A stretch of 29,558 bases of DNA, taken from the IMG/VR virus record IMGVR_UViG_3300037042_001297, positions 1-29,558 of that record. One strand, given 5' to 3'. The notes beneath the pieces are model-generated. The model did no database searches. It worked only from the letters and a program-made list of their open reading frames with translations, and was not told the DNA's origin. Made by a program: the position numbers and the translations under genes. The stretch comes from a virus. Shown here piece after piece: positions 1-5,781 of the stretch (position 1 is the first letter of the stretch; each line of letters begins with the position of its first letter).

Positions 1-252
1 GTGTTTTTGTTTTCGGCCACTGGCGCAATATAGCTGCTGGCAACGGTAGCCGCACTGTTGACTTGTACCAAGAGCCATCTGACCGGAAGATGGTGGTAGC
101 GATAGCTGGCAGGTCGGCGGCGGGGGTATGGGGGGGGTCGCGCTGTCAAAAGGACTACGCGATCTCTGCCCGCTTCGCCACGTTTGCCACTGTCAACCGC
201 CGCCACGAGCAGCCCGCAGCCCGCCCGCTCGCTCTCGCCGCCTTGTACACCC

Positions 253-265
253 TGACAACTTGTCA
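253..265. promoter_or_regulatory. Palindrome TGACAA-c-TTGTCA, possible operator
   Basis: The sequence TGACAA, one base, TTGTCA is a perfect inverted repeat. Arms of nearly the same sequence, in the opposite order, occur at 4770-4787 over the -35 of a putative promoter. A protein-binding site is possible. No promoter -10 box is placed near this copy, so the role is uncertain. Confidence 0.3.
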
Positions 266-483
266 ACGGTTACTGTCAAATAGAACGCGCACGGGGCACC
301 GCGACACCGACAGCCCCACGGTGTGCAATCCCAAACCGCCCCGATGTGTAAAGCGCCCACGTTTCAGCGCCTTTGCCAAGCCTTCTATATGTGCGCTTTG
401 CCAAGTCAAACGCTGGCAAGCGGCGAAAGGCCGACAGCAGATTTGTGATGCTTCCCCTCGCAATCTCGCCAACCCCTTGATCT

Positions 484-506
484 AAGTCGTTGTCTCACAG
501 CGACTT
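484..506. other. 10-bp perfect hairpin
   Basis: The arms AAGTCGTTGT and ACAGCGACTT pair over ten positions (one T-G wobble) around a CTC loop. On the plus strand it is followed by AAAAATACTTTTG rather than a T-run, and on the minus strand no T-run follows. It is therefore not a standard intrinsic terminator. It sits about 30 bases upstream of a weak sigma70-like promoter. Confidence 0.5.
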
Positions 507-538
507 AAAAATACTTTTGACAATCTTTCAAAGAGCCC

Positions 539-566
539 TTGACGGTGCTTGTCAACCCTTTAGACT
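539..566 (+). promoter_or_regulatory. Weak sigma70-like promoter candidate for rightward operon
   Basis: TTGACG (539-544), a 16-base spacer and TAGACT (561-566) match the sigma70 boxes at 5/6 and 4/6 positions. Transcription would start near 573 and give a leader of about 360 bases through the hairpin cluster before the first gene. This is the best rightward candidate I found in the left kilobase, but it is not strong. Confidence 0.33.
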
Positions 567-599
567 TGTCCTCAGTTGTTGCGGTTGCCAAGAACGTCA

Positions 600-664
600 C
601 GCTGTGAAGCGTTGCGGAACGGCGACGAAGTGCCAGAGGATGAAACGGCTCCCGCTGTGAAGCG
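600..664 (+). repeat. Two copies of CGCTGTGAAGCG mini-hairpin
   Basis: The 12-mer CGCTGTGAAGCG occurs at 600-611 and again at 653-664, 53 bases apart. Each copy can fold as a 4-bp stem with a GTGA loop, a GNRA-type tetraloop if transcribed. Exact repetition of a short stem-loop suggests a function in the leader, but chance cannot be excluded. Confidence 0.4.
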
Positions 665-697
665 CCCCCGATGCCTCAGACCGCAACACCGCCCGTG

Positions 698-887
698 CCA
701 AGTGTGGCCGCTTGGTGAAATCGTTCGACACGATGACGGCAACGGCTCTTTGACAATTGCAAAGCACCACCAGACTTCCGAAAACTCGGAACTATCCCCT
801 GCGGAGTCTGGTGCCGTCACTCTCTGACACAGAGTGAACGAGTCCGAAAGGCAGCACTCCCGCTGCCCTCTCGCCGTTGTGCGGCGA
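698..887 (+). other. Cluster of consecutive perfect hairpins (possible structured leader RNA or origin)
   Basis: Six stems follow one another with little spacing. They are 698-715 (7 bp, one G-T pair, TGGC loop), 720-734 (5 bp), 748-764 (5 bp), 768-813 (12 bp with one bulge), 817-837 (TCACTCT/AGAGTGA), 850-867 (GGCAGC/GCTGCC) and, as a seventh, 871-887 (TCGCCG/CGGCGA). The 768-813 stem also contains an alternative inner hairpin TTCCGA/TCGGAA. None is followed by a T-run. The array lies directly upstream of the rightward operon and downstream of the 539-566 promoter candidate, which fits a structured 5' leader. A replication origin is the other possibility. Confidence 0.5.
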
Positions 888-933
888 CTGATGATGGACT
901 GTCAGACCCCTACCCTAGACCGGAGCGTTCCAG

Positions 934-1026
934 ATGTCCGCAGATATGTCAGGTACGAAAGCTTTCTGCATTATCGCACTGTACGCCGTCTGTGCCTTAT
1001 CCGCGTTCCACTTCGTCGTTCGCTAG
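934..1026 (+). CDS. Small single-span membrane peptide (30 aa)
   Basis: A 30-residue frame reads MSADMSGTKAFCIIALYAVC and then ALSAFHFVVR. Residues 10-28 form one hydrophobic segment, so it is probably a tiny inner-membrane protein. A CGGAG ribosome binding site lies nine bases before the ATG. It ends 32 bases before the AAA+ gene start, so it would be the first gene of the rightward operon. Phages often carry such peptides, with roles ranging from lysis control to host takeover, but nothing here identifies a specific one. The evidence is the start signal, the hydrophobic pattern and the operon position. The short length leaves real doubt that it is translated. Confidence 0.42.
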   Translation: MSADMSGTKAFCIIALYAVCALSAFHFVVR

Positions 1027-1058
1027 TCGTTCACCTACCCTCTTGCTGAGATACCGCC

Positions 1059-2579
1059 ATGTCAAAGCCGTTGCCGCTCTCCAAGTACACCGATACCAAG
1101 ACGTTCTACGTTGGTCGCCGTCTCAAGTCGAACCCCTACGAAAGCGGGTTAGTCGGTGTGCCTCATGCCGTTCATGGCTGCAAGAAGACCACTGGAGCCG
1201 ATGCCGTTGCCGCTGGCTGGAAGGGCAATCCTGCCGATGCCGAACCGTGGGACTTCGGGACCGATGGGCGTTTTCCTATGGGCACATGGGGCATCGTGAC
1301 GGCCATGATCGACGATTATCACGTTGACGCGCTGTTCCTCTGGAAATCACCCCGTGGCATTGCCACCGTCACATTCACGGGGCTGCACTGCTCCAACTTC
1401 GTGACTTCCCGTGGTGGGCCGCCGCTGGCTGGCGAGAGCGAATCGCTGGCTGGCGTTCACACCGCCCCGAAGGTCGCCGCTCCCGTTGCTGCCCCTGTCG
1501 TTGCCACCGATGCCGATGCCGCACTCGACGCGATTCGCAAGCTGATCGGCGGCGGTGCCGCCCCGATGGACGAAGAAGCCTTGAAGCGAGCCGTGAAGGA
1601 CCAGTTGGACCCGTTCCGCGAAGCGATGCAGCCCGTCATGGACATTCTCGCCAGTCTCAAGTCGGAGCCGATTGCCAAGGCGCGCATCATCACCGCTGTC
1701 GCTGCGTCGAAGAACCCCGTCGTTGCCTACTTAGCGCAGTACTACACCGTGGGACACGAAGCGATCAACGACATCTGCTTAGCCGCACCGCCAAGCATCG
1801 GCAAGACGTACGCTTTCCGAGAGCTTGGCAAGGCGTACGATGTGTACTTGGAACACGGCTGCACCGCCGACAGCGAAGAGATCAACACGCTGTTGGGCAG
1901 CACCGCACCGGACGGGAAGGGCGGCTTCGTGGTGTTTGACGGGGTGCTGGCTCAAGCGGTGCGAACCGCCAGCACGGGCAAAAATGTCCTGCTCTTGCTC
2001 GACGAAGTGTTCCGGTTGTCAGAGCAAGGCCAAGTCTGGCTGCTGACGTTCTTGACCGGAGTCAAGACGCCAGACGGCAAGAAGTACCGTCTCCGTACTC
2101 GCCGTGTCATGGCCGATGGGACGCTGGAAGTGATCGAGTGCAGCGCGGCGCACTTGCACATCGGAGCCGCTGTCAACCTTGGCGCTCGCTCTCCCAACGA
2201 CGCCTTCTGGTCCCGCTGGCACCACCACCGCTTAGCGTTCGACACCGCGACGGTGAAGACCACCGCGATGGCGTTCGCGGCCAGCTTCGGCATGACCGCC
2301 GCCGATGACTTGTCAGAGAAGTTCACCGCCGCCGTGGTCGCTTCCCGTGCCGGTGTCGCCGATGGGTCGCTGAAATACCCGCTCGACTTCCGCTCGCTGG
2401 AGAACGCGCTCAAGATGGCTGAGCGGACTGGCTTGCGACTGAACGCCGATGTGGTCTGCACGTTGCTGGCTGAAAATGTCGAGTCACACTGCGCTCACTG
2501 GGGCATCGACAGCGGTGAAACGGACCCTGCCTCTGCCACTTCGGTGGCGCTTGTCAAACTCGCTCTCGGAGTGCGCTAA
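1059..2579 (+). CDS. AAA+ ATPase, MoxR/CobS-like
   Basis: A 506-residue protein whose C-terminal half is an AAA+ module. It has a Walker A-like APPSIGKT (residues 243-250), Walker B LLLLDE (311-316), a sensor-1 asparagine in AAVNLGA (about 373) and a possible arginine finger in the FWSRW segment (384-388). The best fit is the MoxR/CobS branch, whose members work as hexamers with a VWA-domain partner to remodel a client protein or insert a metal. The first 120 residues form a separate unrecognised domain, joined by an Ala/Pro/Val-rich linker (136-155). The stop is one base before the next ATG, and the next two genes supply HExxH and VWA domains, which supports the AAA+/VWA reading. Phage homologues are often labelled cobalt chelatase CobS, but no cobalamin genes are here, so that label should not be taken literally. 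Confidence 0.8.
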   Translation: MSKPLPLSKYTDTKTFYVGRRLKSNPYESGLVGVPHAVHGCKKTTGADAVAAGWKGNPADAEPWDFGTDGRFPMGTWGIVTAMIDDYHVDALFLWKSPRGIATVTFTGLHCSNFVTSRGGPPLAGESESLAGVHTAPKVAAPVAAPVVATDADAALDAIRKLIGGGAAPMDEEALKRAVKDQLDPFREAMQPVMDILASLKSEPIAKARIITAVAASKNPVVAYLAQYYTVGHEAINDICLAAPPSIGKTYAFRELGKAYDVYLEHGCTADSEEINTLLGSTAPDGKGGFVVFDGVLAQAVRTASTGKNVLLLLDEVFRLSEQGQVWLLTFLTGVKTPDGKKYRLRTRRVMADGTLEVIECSAAHLHIGAAVNLGARSPNDAFWSRWHHHRLAFDTATVKTTAMAFAASFGMTAADDLSEKFTAAVVASRAGVADGSLKYPLDFRSLENALKMAERTGLRLNADVVCTLLAENVESHCAHWGIDSGETDPASATSVALVKLALGVR

Positions 2580-2580
2580 C

Positions 2581-3474
2581 ATGACGATCACCTATCTCTC
2601 GACTGGCGACAAGCTCGCCGCCCGTGCCCTTCGCTCTGCTCGCCGCTCGACGGGGCACCTTGGACAGCTTGCCAAGATGACCGGAGCCGCTGTCAAAAGC
2701 GAAGTGAGCGCCAGCAACACCGGAGACTGGCGCTTCGACGGCACCCATGTGGTGCGCCTTGGCAACCGCTTCCACACCAACATTGAAAAGCCAGCGGGTT
2801 GGAGCCGTCGCGGTTCGGCACTGCACCGCAACGACCGACACGCCGTCGCCTTCGCCGCACAGATTCTCCGACACGAGAAGTGGCATGGGCTGGTGACGGT
2901 GCGCGATGTGCGAGCGTTGGCCGCTGCGTGTCACTGTGACGCTGTGCCCTTCGCGGTGTTCAACATCTTGGAAGACATTCGCATTGAGTGGAAAGCGAAG
3001 AGCGTCGAAGGGGCATGGTTCGAGTGGGTGCGCTGGGTGGCGATCAATCCTGCCGCCAACGCCATTCACGCCATCCTGAATATGAAAATGGCAGAGACGA
3101 GCGGTTGGGGTTCACGGTGGACCACTTCCGACGAGAACGAGCGGGACTTGGAATTGTTCTTCACTCGCTCTCGCAACGCTGTCGATTCATGGGAAGTTGT
3201 CAAGCTGGCAAAAGAGTTCGTCGAGCGGTTCGGCACCGATGCTCCGCCGCCCGACACGGTGGCGAAAGGCCAACTGCACGATGACATCGGTGATGACAAC
3301 GACGGCAGCGCAGGTGGGACGGCCACTCGGAGCGGTGCGATTCCCGATGCGCCGTCAGCCGAAGCCGATGCTCACATCGAAGTCGATGACAACGGCGAAA
3401 TCGTGATGCCGAAGGGCACACCGAAGACCAACACCGCGCAGGTTCACTGGACCGAATTCACCGGAGCGCTCTGA
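2581..3474 (+). CDS. CobT N-terminal/metallopeptidase-like protein with HExxH
   Basis: A 297-residue protein starting at the ATG one base after the AAA+ stop. An upstream in-frame start at 2449 would overlap the AAA+ gene by 130 bases and is not preferred. It has a zinc-protease-type HEKWH motif (98-102) and, about 26 residues later, NILEDIRIE (128-136). That arrangement is seen in CobT-like and VWA-associated metallopeptidase-like proteins, where the second acidic segment can supply a third metal ligand. The C-terminal third (about 225-297) is acidic and Asp/Gly-rich, like the linker before the VWA domain in CobT. The VWA domain itself is in the next gene, so the pair looks like a split CobT. 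Whether it cleaves peptides is unknown. Confidence 0.68.
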   Translation: MTITYLSTGDKLAARALRSARRSTGHLGQLAKMTGAAVKSEVSASNTGDWRFDGTHVVRLGNRFHTNIEKPAGWSRRGSALHRNDRHAVAFAAQILRHEKWHGLVTVRDVRALAAACHCDAVPFAVFNILEDIRIEWKAKSVEGAWFEWVRWVAINPAANAIHAILNMKMAETSGWGSRWTTSDENERDLELFFTRSRNAVDSWEVVKLAKEFVERFGTDAPPPDTVAKGQLHDDIGDDNDGSAGGTATRSGAIPDAPSAEADAHIEVDDNGEIVMPKGTPKTNTAQVHWTEFTGAL

Positions 3475-3475
3475 C

Positions 3476-4132
3476 ATGGTTGATAAGACACAAGCCGACA
3501 GCATCGCACGAAAGCTGCGCGAGACGATGGTCGCCGCCAGCAACGACAACGAACGCCGCTTCGTCTCGACTGGCTTTCGACTGCACGTTGGCAACGCCGC
3601 CAGCGGCGACGACCGACCGTTCACCAAGGCCGTCGAAGTGGGCGGCGCGCCAAACATGGTGCTAGTGGTTGATATGTCCGGCTCGATGGGCGGCGACTTC
3701 GTGAAACACGCACAAGTATTCATCGCCGCCTTTCTCCGCTTGCTTCGGAGCGGTGATGTCACGGGCTCGGTGTGGCTGACGGGCGGCAACAAACACGCAC
3801 ACATTCCCGCCAACACCACCGACGCCGCGCTCGGATACTTGGCCGCGATGAAAGAGTGCGAGTCAGTCGCCGACACGCTCGACGCACTCAAGCCGTACCT
3901 GCTCGACGCCGATGTCACGGTGGTCTACACCGACGCCGACTTGACAGACCGCGCCGTCGATGCGGCGGCATGGCGAGCGAAGGGTGTCGATCTGATCGGT
4001 GCGGTGGTTGGCGGTCCCTACCGCGCCCAAGCCATGAAGCGCCACTTCGGACGCTCGGTGGTTGGCTCCTCTGGCCTCGACTTGGCAACCAAGCTGGTGG
4101 CCTATCTCGCAACGCGCACGGCAACACGGTAA
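3476..4132 (+). CDS. VWA-domain protein with MIDAS motif (CobT C-terminal-like)
   Basis: A 218-residue von Willebrand factor A domain protein. The metal-ion-dependent adhesion site is visible as DMSGS (residues 66-70, DxSxS) after the hydrophobic strand MVLVV. A later strand, VTVVYTDADLTD (about 147-158), carries the usual TD element, and a final strand is VDLIGAVVGG. About 50 residues precede the domain. VWA proteins bind partners through a coordinated divalent metal and pair with MoxR/CobS ATPases. The gene begins one base after the stop of the HExxH gene and is the third part of the AAA+/HExxH/VWA set. The target of the complex is not evident from the sequence. Confidence 0.83.
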   Translation: MVDKTQADSIARKLRETMVAASNDNERRFVSTGFRLHVGNAASGDDRPFTKAVEVGGAPNMVLVVDMSGSMGGDFVKHAQVFIAAFLRLLRSGDVTGSVWLTGGNKHAHIPANTTDAALGYLAAMKECESVADTLDALKPYLLDADVTVVYTDADLTDRAVDAAAWRAKGVDLIGAVVGGPYRAQAMKRHFGRSVVGSSGLDLATKLVAYLATRTATR

Positions 4133-4140
4133 CACACAAC

Positions 4141-4163
4141 GGGGGCGGCACACCGTCGCCCCC
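4141..4163 (+). other. Strong intercistronic hairpin after VWA gene
   Basis: GGGGGCGGC and GTCGCCCCC pair over nine positions (one G-T) around the loop ACACC. It lies eight bases after the VWA stop and 24 bases before the next start. No T-run follows, so it is more likely a 3'-end stabiliser, processing site or attenuator than a full terminator. Confidence 0.45.
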
Positions 4164-4187
4164 ACCACCGACACCGGAGAACACACC

Positions 4188-4448
4188 ATGCCCAAGACAC
4201 GCCGCCCCGCTCGCTGGGAACTGCACACCATCCCCGCCGACATCGTTCACCGTCTGCCGTATGAACTTGAAGAGTTTGTCCTTGAGACGCTGCGCCATCG
4301 GGCTATGATGGCAAAGCAGACCACCGAGGCTGGCCGTGCAGAAGCCGCCAAGTATCTCACCGCTCTGCTTGTTCTAAACCCTTTGGAGGGACGCTTCGGC
4401 CCACCCTTGATCTTGACCCGACGTTCATCAAGTGAGGAACTGCCATGA
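4188..4448 (+). CDS. Hypothetical phage protein (86 aa)
   Basis: An 86-residue basic, helical protein that I do not recognise. The start chosen is the ATG at 4188 because CGGAG lies nine bases upstream; longer in-frame starts run back through the hairpin and the VWA gene. The segment around LEEFVLETLRHRAMMAKQTT is amphipathic and probably helical. Its stop overlaps the next start by four bases (ATGA), so it is translated with the 67-residue protein that follows. It belongs to the rightward operon with the AAA+/VWA genes, and nothing shows a direct role in that system. Confidence 0.6.
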   Translation: MPKTRRPARWELHTIPADIVHRLPYELEEFVLETLRHRAMMAKQTTEAGRAEAAKYLTALLVLNPLEGRFGPPLILTRRSSSEELP

Positions 4449-4648
4449 CTGTTTACTGGGTGTATCTTCGCGTAGCAAACGATCCATACGGCTCTTGCTC
4501 CTTCTATGTGCGAGCAGGGTCCAAGCAATCGGCTATTAACAAGGCGCGCATTAGTGCCCAAAAAGCTGGGTACACACATGAGAAGTGTGGACCGCACACG
4601 TTCACTGCCAAGCGTGAAACGCCCTTCGCTCTGAGGTCTGCCCGATGA
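4445..4648 (+). CDS. Hypothetical small phage protein (67 aa)
   Basis: A 67-residue protein with a beta-rich start (MTVYWVYLRV, SFYVRAG) followed by a helix-like KQSAINKARISAQKAG. This order recalls small phage proteins that convert or modify a single host target, but I recognise no family. Start and stop each share an ATGA overlap with the neighbouring genes, which supports real translation as part of the operon. Confidence 0.55.
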   Translation: MTVYWVYLRVANDPYGSCSFYVRAGSKQSAINKARISAQKAGYTHEKCGPHTFTAKRETPFALRSAR

Positions 4649-4746
4649 ACCGCCCCTCGTTCCTCGACCGTCACCCTGCGCTCGTCGTTGCCTTTCTGTT
4701 CGCCCTCTGGCTCGGCCTCGGTATCGCGGAGGGCATGGGCTACTGA
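4645..4746 (+). CDS. Small membrane peptide (33 aa)
   Basis: A 33-residue frame: MNRPSFLDRHP, then a hydrophobic run ALVVAFLFALWLGLGIA, then EGMGY. It has one membrane span, and the charged N-terminus suggests an N-in topology. The start overlaps the previous stop as ATGA, which argues for coupled translation. It is the last gene of the rightward operon before the 4847-4882 terminator. The function is unknown. Confidence 0.55.
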   Translation: MNRPSFLDRHPALVVAFLFALWLGLGIAEGMGY

Positions 4747-4769
4747 CTGGCAACACGGGAGCGGTAGCT

Positions 4770-4807
4770 CTTGTCAACCGTGACAAGCTGGCAAGTCACG
4801 GTATATT
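4770..4807 (+). promoter_or_regulatory. Sigma70-like promoter overlapped by two nested palindromes
   Basis: GTGACA (4780-4785), 16 bases and TATATT (4802-4807) give a good plus-strand promoter. CTTGTCA-ACCG-TGACAAG (4770-4787) is a perfect 7-bp inverted repeat covering the -35. ACCGTGAC and GTCACGGT (4777-4784 and 4795-4802) form a second perfect repeat spanning the spacer. The overlap suggests an operator for a repressor or activator. The only thing downstream before the terminator is the short RNA at 4813-4882. Confidence 0.6.
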
Positions 4808-4812
4808 GTGGA

Positions 4813-4882
4813 CATCGGTTCTGGCGGGGACTGATGCTCACAACAGAAAGGGACATCTCCGGAAACGGAGGTGTCCCTTTTT
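4813..4882 (+). ncRNA. Candidate phage small RNA (about 70 nt)
   Basis: Transcription from the promoter at 4780-4807 should start near 4812-4814, between the last operon gene and the terminator. The predicted RNA opens with a 9-bp stem (4813-4821 with 4828-4836, two G-U pairs, loop UGGCGG). A short single-stranded CUCACAACAG (4837-4846) follows, then the terminator hairpin with its U-run. No credible reading frame fits. Promoter, 5' stem, linker and terminator in 100 bases is the typical layout of a bacterial regulatory RNA. The identity is inferred from structure only, and I know of no family that it matches. Confidence 0.5.
4847..4882. terminator. Bidirectional intrinsic terminator between convergent operons
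   Basis: GGGACATCTCCG and CGGAGGTGTCCC pair over twelve positions (one T-G) around a GAAA tetraloop, flanked by AAA on the left and TTTTT on the right. It stops the rightward operon and the small RNA. On the minus strand it lies five bases after the stop of the last leftward gene and is followed by TTTCTG, so it probably also ends that operon. Confidence 0.88.
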
Positions 4883-4887
4883 GTGCG

Positions 4888-5205
4888 TTATGGCTTTGCT
4901 GTTTGATACGGATGCCGCCACGGGGGAGGTGAGGCAGAGCCACTGTCCCACCGCTCCTTCCGATCCTTCGCGCCCTTCCCTTTGTGCATATCGCGGAAGC
5001 AGTCGCCAAGCGAGGTCCATGCAATCGTCTTCCCGCTCGGCGTCATCGGTGAGACATCGCGGATGGAGGCAGTGACGATGATCCGATTCCCCCGCAGCCC
5101 TTTGACAACGAACCGCAGAGTGCTGTCATCCCAACGGCACGAGACGGTGGAGTTGTCGGAGAGGCGAACACGGTAGCGGTCGTTGTGGGTCAGGTACAGT
5201 CTCAT
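4888..5205 (-). CDS. Hypothetical phage protein (105 aa)
   Basis: A 105-residue protein, last gene of the leftward operon. The start at 5205 is chosen because it overlaps the upstream stop as ATGA; a longer in-frame start would overlap the neighbour by over 100 bases. The first 55 residues look like alternating beta strands (MRLYLTHNDRYRVRL, TVSCRWDDSTLRFVVKG, RIIVTASI), and the tail is basic and Pro/Ser-rich. I recognise no family. Confidence 0.55.
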   Translation of the reverse strand: MRLYLTHNDRYRVRLSDNSTVSCRWDDSTLRFVVKGLRGNRIIVTASIRDVSPMTPSGKTIAWTSLGDCFRDMHKGKGAKDRKERWDSGSASPPPWRHPYQTAKP

Positions 5206-5465
5206 GGCTGCACCTTCGGCAGCGCGTTGTACGCTTCCGTTAGCTCGGCAAAGTCTTTCAGCGCTTCTGGCGTAGGCACCCCGTTGCGTGGGCAGTACTT
5301 CTTGACCCATCGACCGGAGACGAACACAAACGTCCGCAGCGTGTCTCGCTCGGCGCGGAGTGCGTGAATCTCTTTCAGCAGAGACTCAACGGCATCATCA
5401 ATCTCTGTATCTGCTGCGGTAACTTCAGCGTATATAACGTCCAGTGCATCACTTTCTTTTGTCAT
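5202..5465 (-). CDS. Hypothetical phage protein with short coiled coil (87 aa)
   Basis: An 87-residue acidic protein. Residues about 12-45 (VTAADTEIDDAVESLLKEIH and on through LRAERDTLRTF) have a heptad-like pattern and could form a coiled coil. The start and stop share ATGA overlaps with the neighbouring genes, so it is one of a chain of coupled small genes downstream of the RusA-like gene. No family is recognised. Confidence 0.55.
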   Translation of the reverse strand: MTKESDALDVIYAEVTAADTEIDDAVESLLKEIHALRAERDTLRTFVFVSGRWVKKYCPRNGVPTPEALKDFAELTEAYNALPKVQP

Positions 5466-5668
5466 GGCTTCACTCCGATTAAGGCAGCGGCTTGGGTGAA
5501 TCGTACTTCGATGTCTTTGATATTCGCGTCGAGCTTCTTCTGTGGCACGGGCACCCCGAACATCTCGCCCTTGGTCAGCGCCTCTTCAACCGCTCGGCAC
5601 CGCACCGCAATCGTCTCCGCGTGTTGCGCGAGGGTGCGGACGTACTTGCGGAGTTGCGCGGGAGTCAT
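5462..5668 (-). CDS. Hypothetical phage protein (68 aa)
   Basis: A 68-residue, probably all-helical protein beginning MTPAQLRKYVRTLAQHAE. The ATG at 5668 is preferred over the much longer open frame to 5941. It overlaps the stop of the 38-residue gene as ATGA, and the extra N-terminus is low-complexity and runs antiparallel through other small genes. The sequence resembles the many small phage proteins of unknown role found behind replication genes. Confidence 0.55.
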   Translation of the reverse strand: MTPAQLRKYVRTLAQHAETIAVRCRAVEEALTKGEMFGVPVPQKKLDANIKDIEVRFTQAAALIGVKP

Positions 5669-5781
5669 CGGAGTTTCTGCATGATCTTGTGCACCACCTC
5701 TTCGATGGCAAACACCGCATGAACTAACCCGATCATCGCTAGGCACCCCAGCGGCCAGAGGTACGGGGTAGGGATCGTCAT
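5665..5781 (-). CDS. Small single-span membrane protein (38 aa)
   Basis: A 38-residue frame: MTIPTPYLWPLGCLAMIGLV followed by HAVFAIEEVVHKIMQKLR. Residues 8-26 are hydrophobic and the C-terminus is a charged amphipathic helix. Its start forms an ATGA overlap with the upstream stop (5781-5778), and its stop forms another with the next start (5668-5665). It therefore fills exactly what would otherwise be a gap in the operon. The function is unknown; a one-span membrane protein in the early operon could act on the host envelope. Confidence 0.6.
   Translation of the reverse strand: MTIPTPYLWPLGCLAMIGLVHAVFAIEEVVHKIMQKLR

Larger units (their letters stand above)
1..933. other. Non-coding left region rich in hairpins
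   Basis: No convincing gene is seen in these 0.9 kb on either strand. The open frames present have low-complexity or Arg/Pro/Ser-rich translations, no good ribosome binding sites and no recognisable domain. The stretch holds many perfect inverted repeats: 74-92, 253-265, 304-324, 394-422 (one bulge), 484-506, 698-715, 720-734, 748-764, 768-813, 817-837, 850-867 and 871-887. It also has seven copies of TTGACA/TGTCAA counting both strands. It probably contains the leader of the rightward operon, and may hold a replication or control region or a structured RNA. The function is inferred only; the hairpins are directly visible. Confidence 0.6.

Noticed and set aside
144-279. Minus-strand promoters at each TTGACA in the left region
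   Set aside because: No acceptable -10 box lies 15-18 bases downstream of these copies.
63-485. 140-residue plus-strand open frame in the left region
   Set aside because: The translation is Arg/Pro/Ala-rich without a domain, has no good ribosome site, and crosses several perfect hairpins.
484-506. Intrinsic terminator at the 10-bp hairpin
   Set aside because: No T-run follows on either strand.
576-827. Overlapping open frames on both strands at 572-827
   Set aside because: They mirror each other and coincide with the hairpin cluster, and neither has a credible start signal.
1059-2579. Cobalamin biosynthesis role for the CobS-like gene
   Set aside because: No other cobalamin gene is present and the context is a phage operon; only the fold is supported.
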